DNA from: Clostridia bacterium
GTDB lineage: Bacteria; Bacillota; Clostridia; Christensenellales; Aristaeellaceae
Assembly: GCA_900754755.1 (NCBI GenBank)
Contig: CAAEEC010000327.1
Span: 1 to 5,313 of the forward strand
DNA: 5,313 nt
Reading direction: 5' to 3'
A model generated the notes under the pieces. It was not told the DNA's origin. It saw only the letters and a program-made list of their open reading frames with translations, and ran no database searches. Positions 1 through 5,313 of this stretch are shown in pieces. The translations under genes and the position numbers were made by a program. Numbering within the stretch: the stretch's first letter is position 1; every line of letters begins with the position of its first letter.

Positions 1-592
1 AGACGCGGCCATGGTAAGGTTGAAGGACTTCCACCAGCGTTCGGACCACGCAGGAGGGGGTGTAGAATTCCCCGGCCAGCTTGCCTTCCTGCTCTGCGAA
101 CCTGGCGAGGCAGTATTCATACGTGCTGCCGAGAATGTCTTTCTCGCTTCCGTGCTCGATCATCTGGATATTGGTAAACAGGTCAACGACATCGCCCAGG
201 CGCCGCTTGTCCAATTCGGGGCGGGCAAAGGTCTTGGGCAGAATGTCTTTCAGCCGCTTGTTTTCCTTTTCGATGCTGCGCATCGCATCGTCGATCACGG
301 TGCCGATTTCCGGCGTGTGCGCCTTGGCTGCAATCTCGCTCCAGCGCGCCTTTGGGGGCACGAAAAAGATGCCCTCGGCGGTGTATTCGTCAATATCCTC
401 TTCGAAGCCGTCGCCTTCTTCGACGAGCGCCCGATGCTTTTCCTCAAAACTATCTGAAATGTACTTGAGGAAAATCAAGCCCAACACCACGCTCTTATAT
501 TCCGAAGCATCCAAATTTCCACGCAAGACGCAGGCCGCGTCCCAAATCTGCTTTTCAAATCCAATGGATGCGGTAGCTTTTCGTTCGGCCAC
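1..592 (-). CDS. hsdM: Type I restriction-modification system methyltransferase subunit M, N-terminal part (runs off left edge)
   Basis: This is the N-terminal 197 residues of an HsdM-type DNA adenine N6-methyltransferase. In the family, HsdM pairs with the specificity subunit HsdS and the restriction subunit HsdR to methylate and police DNA in the cytoplasm. I translated the minus strand from GTG at 592-590. Residues about 10-130 match the helical HsdM N-terminal domain (IWDAACVLRGNLDASEYK at 16-33, then VVLGLIFLKYISDSFEEK at 35-52). Residues about 152-197 begin the methylase domain (DILGSTYEYCLARFA at 152-166, GEFYTP at 174-179). The window stops just before the expected SAM-binding DPxxGxGG and the catalytic NPPF/Y, so activity cannot be judged. 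GTG is the first start codon after an in-frame TGA and has a GGGAGG eight bases upstream. The gene follows rsmG by 56 bases on the same strand. My hand count gives about 55% GC, clearly below its neighbours, which hints at transfer. hsdS and hsdR would be expected beyond the left edge. Confidence 0.93.
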   Translation of the reverse strand, partial: MAERKATASIGFEKQIWDAACVLRGNLDASEYKSVVLGLIFLKYISDSFEEKHRALVEEGDGFEEDIDEYTAEGIFFVPPKARWSEIAAKAHTPEIGTVIDDAMRSIEKENKRLKDILPKTFARPELDKRRLGDVVDLFTNIQMIEHGSEKDILGSTYEYCLARFAEQEGKLAGEFYTPSCVVRTLVEVLQPYHGRV

Positions 593-600
593 AACCTTTT

Positions 601-606
601 CCTCCC
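601..606 (-). promoter_or_regulatory. Ribosome binding site of hsdM (decides the GTG start)
   Basis: GGGAGG on the minus strand lies eight bases before GTG (592-590). The only ATG nearby (624-622) is in another frame and reaches a stop after about 22 codons. The in-frame stop TGA overlaps that ATG, so GTG is the only plausible start. Confidence 0.8.
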
Positions 607-614
607 AATCGTCG

Positions 615-628
615 TTTGCTCATGCAAA
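615..628. repeat. Short inverted repeat between rsmG and hsdM
   Basis: TTTGC-TCAT-GCAAA forms two perfect 5-base arms around a 4-base loop in the 56-base gap between the rsmG stop and the hsdM start. It has no T-tract on either strand, so it is not a convincing intrinsic terminator. It could be a weak operator for the restriction gene or chance. I saw no clear promoter in this gap, so hsdM may be read through from mnmG-rsmG or use a promoter inside the end of rsmG. Confidence 0.3.
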
Positions 629-648
629 TTTCCCCTTCACACCCTTGT

Positions 649-1368
649 TTACAGCGGATTGCGCGAAGGTTCGCCCGCCTTGCGGGGATACTGCGCGGGG
701 GTTTTCTGCGCTTTTTGCACCACCACCAGCGTGTGCGCCCAATCCCGGCCGGGGATGGGAGCGGGCAGGATCTGCGCGCTCGCGCCGCCGAGCGTGCGCA
801 GCGCGTTCTGCGCGGCGGCCACTTCTTCCGCGGCGGACGGGCCCTTATAGGCGATGAGGCGGCCGGAGCGCTTGAGCGCGGGCAGGGCCAATTCCGCCAG
901 CACGCCCACGGGCGCGACCGCGCGGGCCGTGGCCACGTCGAAGCGTTCGCGGTTCGCGCGCGCGAAGTCCTCCATGCGCGCGTGTACGGCCTCGGCGTTG
1001 AGGCGCAATTCGGCGATGGCCTCGTTCAAAAAGGCCACGCGCTTGCCCAGCGAATCCACCAGCACAAAGCGGGTTTCCTCGCCCACGAGCACGCACAGGG
1101 GGATGCCCGGGAAGCCCGCGCCGCTGCCCACGTCCAGCGCGGCCTTCGCGCCTTGCAAAAGCCCCTGCGCCAGCGGCGCGAGCGAATCCAGATAGTTGCG
1201 GTCCACAGCCTCGCAGGCTTCCGCGCCCACGCGCGTCAGGTTCATGCGCGCGTTGGCCGCGAGCAGCTTTTCCTGAAAGCGCGCGAGGGTTTCCAGCATG
1301 GGTGCGCGATAGGGCACGCCCATGGCGGAAAGCCCCTGGGCTAACCGGTCGATGAATTCCGCGTTCAT
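649..1368 (-). CDS. rsmG: 16S rRNA (guanine-527-N7)-methyltransferase RsmG (GidB)
   Basis: RsmG uses S-adenosylmethionine to methylate N7 of G527 in the 530 loop of 16S rRNA. Loss of this enzyme in other bacteria gives low-level streptomycin resistance. The 239 residues match the family's usual length. Visible landmarks are NLTRV (43-47), RNYLDSL (57-63), the SAM-binding loop [14 protein letters not shown] (78-91), [13 protein letters not shown] (104-116), the [18 protein letters not shown] stretch in the middle of the protein, and the C-terminal YPRKAG (227-232) typical of RsmG. Start choice: ATG at 1368-1366 overlaps the mnmG stop as ATGA, with GGAGG at 1380-1376 seven bases upstream. The overlap implies translational coupling with mnmG, and gidA-gidB is a very widely conserved pair. 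The protein is Ala- and Arg-rich, as expected from its high-GC coding. The gene looks intact and standard. Confidence 0.97.
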   Translation of the reverse strand: MNAEFIDRLAQGLSAMGVPYRAPMLETLARFQEKLLAANARMNLTRVGAEACEAVDRNYLDSLAPLAQGLLQGAKAALDVGSGAGFPGIPLCVLVGEETRFVLVDSLGKRVAFLNEAIAELRLNAEAVHARMEDFARANRERFDVATARAVAPVGVLAELALPALKRSGRLIAYKGPSAAEEVAAAQNALRTLGGASAQILPAPIPGRDWAHTLVVVQKAQKTPAQYPRKAGEPSRNPL

Positions 1369-3158
1369 GTGCGTTCCTCCCTGCGGCGCAGTTTTTCCAA
1401 ATACACCATGAGCACGCTCACATCGCCCGGCGAAACGCCCGGCACGCGCGCCGCCTGTCCCAGAGAGCGGGGCCGCGCGGCGGCCAGCTTTTGCCGCGCC
1501 TCGATGCGCAGGCCGTCCATGGCGAGATAGTCCAAATCCTCGGGCAGCAGGTGTTCTTCCATGCGGCGGAAGCGCTCAATTTCCGCCTGCTGGCGCTCGA
1601 TATAGCCGCCGTATTTGATGGTGATTTCCACCTGCTCGGCCACATCGCTCGTGAGCTCCGGCGCGCCCGGCAAATCCCTGAGCGAAGCGTCCGGCCGCTT
1701 GAGCGCCTCGAACAGCGCCGGAGATTTGCGGATCTGCTTAAGCGCCGCTTCCGTGGCCGCCTTCTTTTGCAGCATGCGCTCATAACGCTCCCGGCTGGCC
1801 AGCCCGGCGCGGTAGCCGATTTCCGTCAGGCGCAAGTCCGCGTTGTCCTGCCGCAGCAGCAGGCGGTATTCCGCGCGCGAGGTCATCATGCGGTAGGGCT
1901 CGTCCACGCCCTTGGTCACCAGATCGTCCACCATCACGCCGATGTACGCGTCCGCCCGGCCCAGGATCACGCTTTCGCGCCCTTCGAGATACATGGCCGC
2001 GTTGATGCCCGCGTAAATGCCCTGCGCGGCGGCTTCCTCATAGCCGCTGGTGCCGTTGATCTGCCCGGCGAAGAACAGCCCCGCGATGTGCTTGGCCGCC
2101 AGCGCGCTGTTAAGGGCGGTGGGGTCGATACAATCGTATTCGATGGCGTAGGCCAGGCGCAAAATATCCGCGTGCTCCAATCCGGGGATCGTGCGGTACA
2201 TTTCATATTGCACGTCCTCGGGCAGGGAAGTGGAAACGCCCTGGATGTACCATTCCACGGTGCTGAGGCCTTCCGGTTCCAGGAACACGGGATGGCGCGT
2301 TTTGTCCGCGAAGCGCACGACTTTGTCCTCGATGGAGGGGCAGTAGCGCGCGCCCGTGGCATGCACCGTGCCCTTGTACATGGGCGCGCGGTGCAGGTTC
2401 CGGCGGATGATTTCGTGCGTTTCCTCGGTGGTGTAGGTCAGATAGCACAGGGCCTTGTTCTGCGGCGGCTCGTCCGTGAGGAAGGAAAACGGCGTAACCG
2501 GCTCGTCGCCCGGCTGCGGCTCCATGCGGGAAAAATCGATGGTGCGGCCGTCCACGCGCGCGGGCGTGCCCGTTTTGAAGCGGCGGATGGAAAAACCCAG
2601 GTCGATGAGCGAATCCGTGAGCCCCGTGGCGGCCACCAGCCCCTGTGGGCCGCCCAGCCAGGAATGGTCGCCGATGAGAATGCGGCTCTTCAGATACACG
2701 CCCCCGCACAGGATCACCGCGCGGGAGAGGATGCGCGCGCCCGTGGCGGTTTCCACGCCGGTGATCGCGCCGTGCTCCACCATAACGCGCATCACTTCCG
2801 CCTGGCGGATCTTCAGGCGGGACTGGTTTTCCAGCGCGCGCCGCATGCGCAAAGGATAGGTGCGCTTGTCCGCCTGCGCGCGCAGCGAATGCACCGCCGG
2901 GCCCTTGCCGGTGTTCAGCATGCGAGACTGGATGAGCGTTTCATCGATGGCACGGCCCATTTCGCCGCCCAGCGCGTCCAGTTCGCGCACCAGGTGTCCC
3001 TTGGCCGTGCCGCCAATGGCGGGGATGCAGGGCAACAGGGCGATGCTATCCAGGTTCAGGGTCAAAAGCAGCGTGCTATGCCCCATGCGCGCCAGCGCCA
3101 GCGCGGCTTCGCAGCCCGCGTGCCCCGCGCCCACGACGATTGCGTCATACTGTTCCAA
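1365..3158 (-). CDS. mnmG: tRNA uridine-5-carboxymethylaminomethyl modification enzyme MnmG (GidA)
   Basis: MnmG is an FAD- and NADH-using enzyme. With the GTPase MnmE it installs the (carboxymethyl)aminomethyl group at C5 of the wobble U34 in a subset of tRNAs. The 597 residues are slightly shorter than the typical 620-640 but look complete. Landmarks are the FAD dinucleotide fold [12 protein letters not shown] (8-19), [11 protein letters not shown] (46-56), LNTGKGPAV (81-89), [17 protein letters not shown] (194-210), RYCPSIEDK (271-279, with conserved C273), [18 protein letters not shown] (363-380), [17 protein letters not shown] (420-436) followed by [11 protein letters not shown] (438-448), and the C-terminal helical domain that contacts MnmE and tRNA, with [15 protein letters not shown] (509-523) and [13 protein letters not shown] (565-577). 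One oddity is that the usual CNP motif at the first conserved cysteine reads C44-I45-P46. The start is TTG, set by a strong ribosome site. mnmG leads the mnmG-rsmG operon. mnmE, often its upstream neighbour, is absent here and replaced by divergent feoAB. Confidence 0.97.
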   Translation of the reverse strand: MEQYDAIVVGAGHAGCEAALALARMGHSTLLLTLNLDSIALLPCIPAIGGTAKGHLVRELDALGGEMGRAIDETLIQSRMLNTGKGPAVHSLRAQADKRTYPLRMRRALENQSRLKIRQAEVMRVMVEHGAITGVETATGARILSRAVILCGGVYLKSRILIGDHSWLGGPQGLVAATGLTDSLIDLGFSIRRFKTGTPARVDGRTIDFSRMEPQPGDEPVTPFSFLTDEPPQNKALCYLTYTTEETHEIIRRNLHRAPMYKGTVHATGARYCPSIEDKVVRFADKTRHPVFLEPEGLSTVEWYIQGVSTSLPEDVQYEMYRTIPGLEHADILRLAYAIEYDCIDPTALNSALAAKHIAGLFFAGQINGTSGYEEAAAQGIYAGINAAMYLEGRESVILGRADAYIGVMVDDLVTKGVDEPYRMMTSRAEYRLLLRQDNADLRLTEIGYRAGLASRERYERMLQKKAATEAALKQIRKSPALFEALKRPDASLRDLPGAPELTSDVAEQVEITIKYGGYIERQQAEIERFRRMEEHLLPEDLDYLAMDGLRIEARQKLAAARPRSLGQAARVPGVSPGDVSVLMVYLEKLRRREERT

Positions 3159-3165
3159 AAAACGG

Positions 3166-3174
3166 TTCCTCCCC
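3166..3174 (-). promoter_or_regulatory. Ribosome binding site of mnmG (supports TTG start)
   Basis: GGGGAGGAA on the minus strand precedes TTG at 3158-3156, with nine bases between the GGAGG core and the start. The residues right after TTG ([14 protein letters not shown]) are exactly where the MnmG N-terminus should begin. No ATG or GTG alternative lies nearer the FAD fold, so TTG is the likely true start. Confidence 0.8.
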
Positions 3175-3211
3175 GCTGTGTGATGGATGGTGTTGCGAAT
3201 TCCAACGCTTC

Positions 3212-3217
3212 ATTATA
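3212..3217 (-). promoter_or_regulatory. Probable -10 box of the mnmG promoter
   Basis: A perfect TATAAT on the minus strand sits 54 bases before the mnmG TTG, which would give a leader of roughly 45-50 bases. The -35 position at 16-18 base spacing (around CATGGA) matches consensus poorly, and there is no TGn extension. The promoter may therefore need an activator, or the call may be wrong. Confidence 0.5.
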
Positions 3218-3240
3218 CATGCCGTGGGTTAAATTCCATG

Positions 3241-3260
3241 GGTTTTACGCAGGTTTTACG
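3241..3260. repeat. Direct repeat GGTTTTACG x2, one helical turn apart
   Basis: Exact 9-base copies occupy 3241-3249 and 3252-3260, so their starts are 11 bases apart. They lie between the mnmG -10 box and the feoA -35 box (3271), where the second copy ends ten bases upstream of the feoA -35. The placement fits a binding site for a regulator acting on feoA, mnmG or both, but the motif does not resemble the Fur or DtxR consensus I know. Function is inference only. Confidence 0.5.
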
Positions 3261-3270
3261 ATAAAATGGC

Positions 3271-3299
3271 TTGAAAGCGCAAAAGGGCGCATGTATCAT
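3271..3299 (+). promoter_or_regulatory. Probable sigma-A type promoter of feoAB
   Basis: TTGAAA (3271-3276) and TATCAT (3294-3299) are separated by exactly 17 bases, each one mismatch from consensus. Transcription would begin near 3306, giving a leader of about 30 bases before the feoA ATG. The spacer contains GCGC-AAAAGG-GCGC (3277-3290), a short symmetric element. I see no good match to the classical Fur box overlapping the promoter, so the iron-responsive regulator, if any, cannot be named. Confidence 0.65.
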
Positions 3300-3337
3300 G
3301 AACATTGGTGGAGATTTTATACTGGGGGGAAATACGG

Positions 3338-3574
3338 ATGGAACGGCCATTGAGCGAGCTGAAGGACGGGACCACAGGAGTAGTATGCGAGATCCGGCTG
3401 GACGGGCGCACGCGCCGGCGGCTGATCGAAATGGGGATCACACCGGGCGCGGCGATGCGGGTGAAGCGGCGCGCGCCGCTGGGCGATCCCTTGGAGGTTT
3501 CCCTGCGCGGCTATGATTTGGCCCTGCGCGCGGAGGACGCCTGCAAAATCCTGGTGCGGGAGGCGGGCGCATGA
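3338..3574 (+). CDS. feoA: Ferrous iron transport protein FeoA
   Basis: FeoA is a small cytoplasmic protein with an SH3-like fold that works with the FeoB permease in Fe(II) uptake. Its exact role is still debated. The 78-residue product has the family pattern from end to end: LSELKDGTTGVV (5-16), RRRLIEMGITPGAAMRV (26-42), APLGDPLEVSLRGYDLALR (46-64) and ACKILV (68-73). Start choice: ATG at 3338 has GGGGGGA at 3324-3330 seven bases upstream. An in-frame TTG at 3305 would add 11 residues but lacks a ribosome site, lies at the predicted transcription start, and extends beyond the family N-terminus. The stop overlaps the feoB start as ATGA, so the two are translationally coupled. Only one FeoA copy is present in the window. 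Confidence 0.95.
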   Translation: MERPLSELKDGTTGVVCEIRLDGRTRRRLIEMGITPGAAMRVKRRAPLGDPLEVSLRGYDLALRAEDACKILVREAGA

Positions 3575-5313
3575 TTACCATCGCTTTGGCGGGCAACCCG
3601 AACAGCGGAAAAACCACGCTGTTCAACGCGCTCACCGGTTCCAACCAATATGTGGGCAACTGGCCGGGCGTGACCGTGGAGCGCAAAGAGGCGCGCTTTG
3701 AGCTGGAGGGCGAGGAAGCCATACTGGTGGATCTGCCGGGCGTGTATTCGCTTTCGCCCTATTCCATTGAGGAAAACATCACGCGGCATTTCATTGCCCA
3801 GCACTCGCCGGATGTGGTGCTCAACATCGTGGACGCCACGAACCTGGAGCGCAATCTGTATCTCACTTTCCAGCTATTGGAGCTTTCCCGGCCCGTGGTG
3901 GTGGCGCTCAATTTGATGGACGAGGTGCGCAAAAATGGCGGCGGCGTGGATTGCGCGGCGCTGGCCAAATTTCTGGGCGCGCCTGTGGTGCCCATTTCCG
4001 CCAAGCGCCGGGTGGGGTTTGACGAGATGTTCGCCGCCATTTACCAGCAGGCGAAAACGCCCGCGATTCCCCGGCCCGTGGAGCGCTACGACGCGAACAC
4101 CCGCCTAGCCGTGAGCGAAATCGTGGCCGCCCTGGGCGGGGACGATTCGCACAGCGCCTTTGACGAAAAAGAGCACTACGAGCACCGCGACGAGAGCCAC
4201 CGCGACGACGACCACGCCGCCACCGACGCGCACATGCACATCGGCGGCTATTACGACGAGGGCGATGAGGATCACGCCCCGCCCACGGACTGGGTGGCCA
4301 TGAAGCTGCTCGAAGGCGACGAGATGATTCGCGAAAACGCCTATCTCACCGATGAGCAGCGCACGCGAATCCGTTCCGCCATTGCAAAATACATCGAGCG
4401 CGGCCGCGAAACCTATCCCAACATCGACGGGATGACGCTGGTATCCACCGCGCGCTATGCGGCCATCGACGAGGCCATGCGCCGCGCACAGTACCGCCGC
4501 CGCGCCACGCAGAAGGACGACCTTACCGAGCGGCTCGACCGCGTTTTCGTGAACAAATACCTGGCCTTCCCGATTTTCCTGGTGCTGATGGGCGTGATGT
4601 TCTACCTCACCTTCGGCCCGGTGGGCACCTTCCTTTCCGACGGCGTGGAATGGCTCGTGGGCCTGCTGGGGCAGGCGGCGGAAGCGGGCCTGAACGCCAT
4701 CCATTCGCCCGATTGGGTGGTTTCGCTGGTGCGCGATGGCGTGTTCGCGGGCGTGGGCGGCGTGGTGGTATTCTTGCCGCAGATTCTGCTCATCTTCCTC
4801 TTCCTCTCCATTTTGGAGGATAGCGGGTATATGGCGCGCGCAGCCTTCCTCACCGACCGGCTGCTGGGCCGCCTGGGGCTTTCCGGGCGCTCGTTTATCC
4901 CCATGCTGATGGGCTTTGGCTGCACCACCACGGCGGTGATCGGCGCGCGCGGCGTGGAAAATGAGCGCGACCGCCGCATGACGATTTTGCTCACGCCGTT
5001 CATGTCCTGCGGGGCGAAGCTGCCGGTTTACGGCCTGTTCGCGGCGGCCTTTTTCGCGCGCTATCAGGGGCTGGTGGTGTTCAGCCTGTACCTTTTGGGC
5101 ATGCTGATCATGGTGGCCTGCGGGCTGATTTTGCGGCGCACGGCGTTCAAAACCGGGCAAACGCCCTTTGTGATGGAGATGCCGCCCTACCGCTTCCCCA
5201 CGCCGCGCAACGTGCTGCGCCGGCTGTGGATCCGCGCCAAGGATTTCCTCACGCGCGCGGGCACGGTGATCTTCGCCATGAGCGTGCTCATCTGGTTTTT
5301 GCAGAGCTTTTCC
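3571..5313 (+). CDS. feoB: Ferrous iron transport protein FeoB, N-terminal 581 residues (runs off right edge)
   Basis: FeoB is the inner-membrane Fe(II) transporter whose cytoplasmic G domain hydrolyses GTP. The G motifs are all present: G1 GNPNSGKTT (8-16), switch I WPGVTVE with T35 (31-37), G3 DLPG (54-57), G4 NLMD (114-117) and G5 SAK (143-145). Residues 191-240 are an unusual His/acidic insert. The helical domain resumes at WVAMKLLEGDE (241-251). Membrane segments include about 331-350, 391-417, 501-522 and a truncated one from 563. Gate 1 contains FLPQILLIFLFLSILEDSGY (401-420) and SFIPMLMGFGCTTTA (441-455), and MSCGAKLPVYGLF follows at 478-490. The canonical GCNVP is GCTTT here. The ATG overlaps the feoA stop, with GGGAGG at 3558-3563 seven bases upstream. 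The frame stays open to the edge. By family length, roughly the last 100-200 residues, including Gate 2, are outside. Confidence 0.96.
   Translation, partial: MITIALAGNPNSGKTTLFNALTGSNQYVGNWPGVTVERKEARFELEGEEAILVDLPGVYSLSPYSIEENITRHFIAQHSPDVVLNIVDATNLERNLYLTFQLLELSRPVVVALNLMDEVRKNGGGVDCAALAKFLGAPVVPISAKRRVGFDEMFAAIYQQAKTPAIPRPVERYDANTRLAVSEIVAALGGDDSHSAFDEKEHYEHRDESHRDDDHAATDAHMHIGGYYDEGDEDHAPPTDWVAMKLLEGDEMIRENAYLTDEQRTRIRSAIAKYIERGRETYPNIDGMTLVSTARYAAIDEAMRRAQYRRRATQKDDLTERLDRVFVNKYLAFPIFLVLMGVMFYLTFGPVGTFLSDGVEWLVGLLGQAAEAGLNAIHSPDWVVSLVRDGVFAGVGGVVVFLPQILLIFLFLSILEDSGYMARAAFLTDRLLGRLGLSGRSFIPMLMGFGCTTTAVIGARGVENERDRRMTILLTPFMSCGAKLPVYGLFAAAFFARYQGLVVFSLYLLGMLIMVACGLILRRTAFKTGQTPFVMEMPPYRFPTPRNVLRRLWIRAKDFLTRAGTVIFAMSVLIWFLQSFS
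4141..4290 (+). other. His/Asp/Glu-rich insert within FeoB (residues 191-240)
   Basis: Between the end of the G domain and the helical domain, 50 residues hold eight histidines (194, 202, 205, 210, 215, 221, 223, 235) and 18 Asp/Glu, with no cysteine. Few residues are hydrophobic, so it is probably a flexible cytoplasmic loop. In the FeoB proteins I know (for example E. coli), this linker is short and not His-rich. The composition suggests metal binding, perhaps as an iron sensor, a sink near the cytoplasmic exit, or a trap for other divalent metals. That role is inference. Confidence 0.75.
4183..4212 (+). repeat. Tandem 15-base repeat inside the FeoB insert
   Basis: Units at 4183-4197 and 4198-4212 agree at 12 of 15 bases and encode HRDES and HRDDD, followed by another His codon (4213-4215). 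The peptide pattern is H-R-D-acidic-x-H-R-D-D-D-H. This suggests that the loop grew at least partly by in-frame tandem duplication. Confidence 0.5.

Noticed and set aside
11..857. Plus-strand open frames over the left end (11-457 and 81-857)
   Set aside because: The minus strand here encodes a clear HsdM N-terminus and the end of RsmG. The plus-strand translations look like nothing and span the boundary between two real genes.
616..1344. Plus-strand 242-codon open frame over rsmG
   Set aside because: It is antisense to the RsmG coding sequence with its SAM-binding motif. Its composition is skewed to Arg/His/Ala.
3318..3323. TATACT as a second -10 box for feoA
   Set aside because: Transcription from it would start at or after the feoA ribosome site, and there is no acceptable -35 at the right distance.
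3305..3337. Upstream TTG start for feoA
   Set aside because: It has no ribosome site, coincides with the predicted transcription start, and would add residues not expected in FeoA. ATG at 3338 has a good ribosome site.
3159..3337. Riboswitch or structured leader in the intergenic region
   Set aside because: The leaders implied by the two promoters are only about 30-50 bases, and I saw no extended stem or terminator-antiterminator arrangement.
1491..3353. 620-codon open frame on the plus strand, antisense to mnmG
   Set aside because: It is an exact antisense shadow of a clearly recognised MnmG. High GC at third codon positions keeps the opposite strand open. The product is His/Arg/Ala-rich with no recognisable domain.
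4105..5160. 351-codon open frame on the minus strand within feoB
   Set aside because: It is antisense to conserved FeoB domains, has low-complexity His/Gln/Ala composition and no family resemblance. It is a GC-driven shadow.

Overview
The window reads as chromosomal DNA of a GC-rich, low-complexity-genome Firmicute, most likely a gut-type anaerobic Clostridia member. The evidence is strong GGAGG-type ribosome binding sites in front of every gene, use of TTG and GTG starts, sigma-A-like promoter hexamers, a clostridial-looking FeoA/FeoB pair, and the classical gidA-gidB (mnmG-rsmG) pair. The lineage is an inference from gene style, not from a marker gene.

Layout: there are five protein genes in two divergent groups around one 179-base intergenic region (3159-3337). 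Leftward (minus strand) run mnmG (1365-3158), rsmG (649-1368, start overlapping the mnmG stop) and, 56 bases further on, the first 197 codons of a type I restriction-modification methylase gene, hsdM (592 down to the left edge). Rightward (plus strand) run feoA (3338-3574) and feoB (from 3571, overlapping the feoA stop, running off the right edge after 581 codons). I found no RNA genes, CRISPR array, insertion sequence or clear terminator. No gene-free stretch exceeds 300 bases.

How the genes work together: mnmG and rsmG are translation-quality genes, one modifying the wobble uridine of certain tRNAs and the other methylating 16S rRNA. They are translationally coupled. feoAB is the ferrous iron uptake system: FeoB is the GTPase-gated membrane permease and FeoA its small cytoplasmic partner. 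The hsdM gene is the start of what is probably an hsdMSR defence locus. It has visibly lower GC than the genes beside it, so the rsmG-hsdM junction may be the edge of an accessory segment.

Most notable points: (1) FeoB carries an insert of about 50 residues rich in His and Asp/Glu between its G domain and the following helical domain, with a small internal tandem repeat; (2) the FeoB Gate motif reads GCTTT where the well-known form is GCNVP; (3) MnmG has Ile where the family has Asn in its CNP motif; (4) an exact 9-base direct repeat at 11-base spacing lies between the two divergent promoters; (5) the restriction gene abuts rsmG. No wholly new system is evident. The FeoB insert is the best lead.
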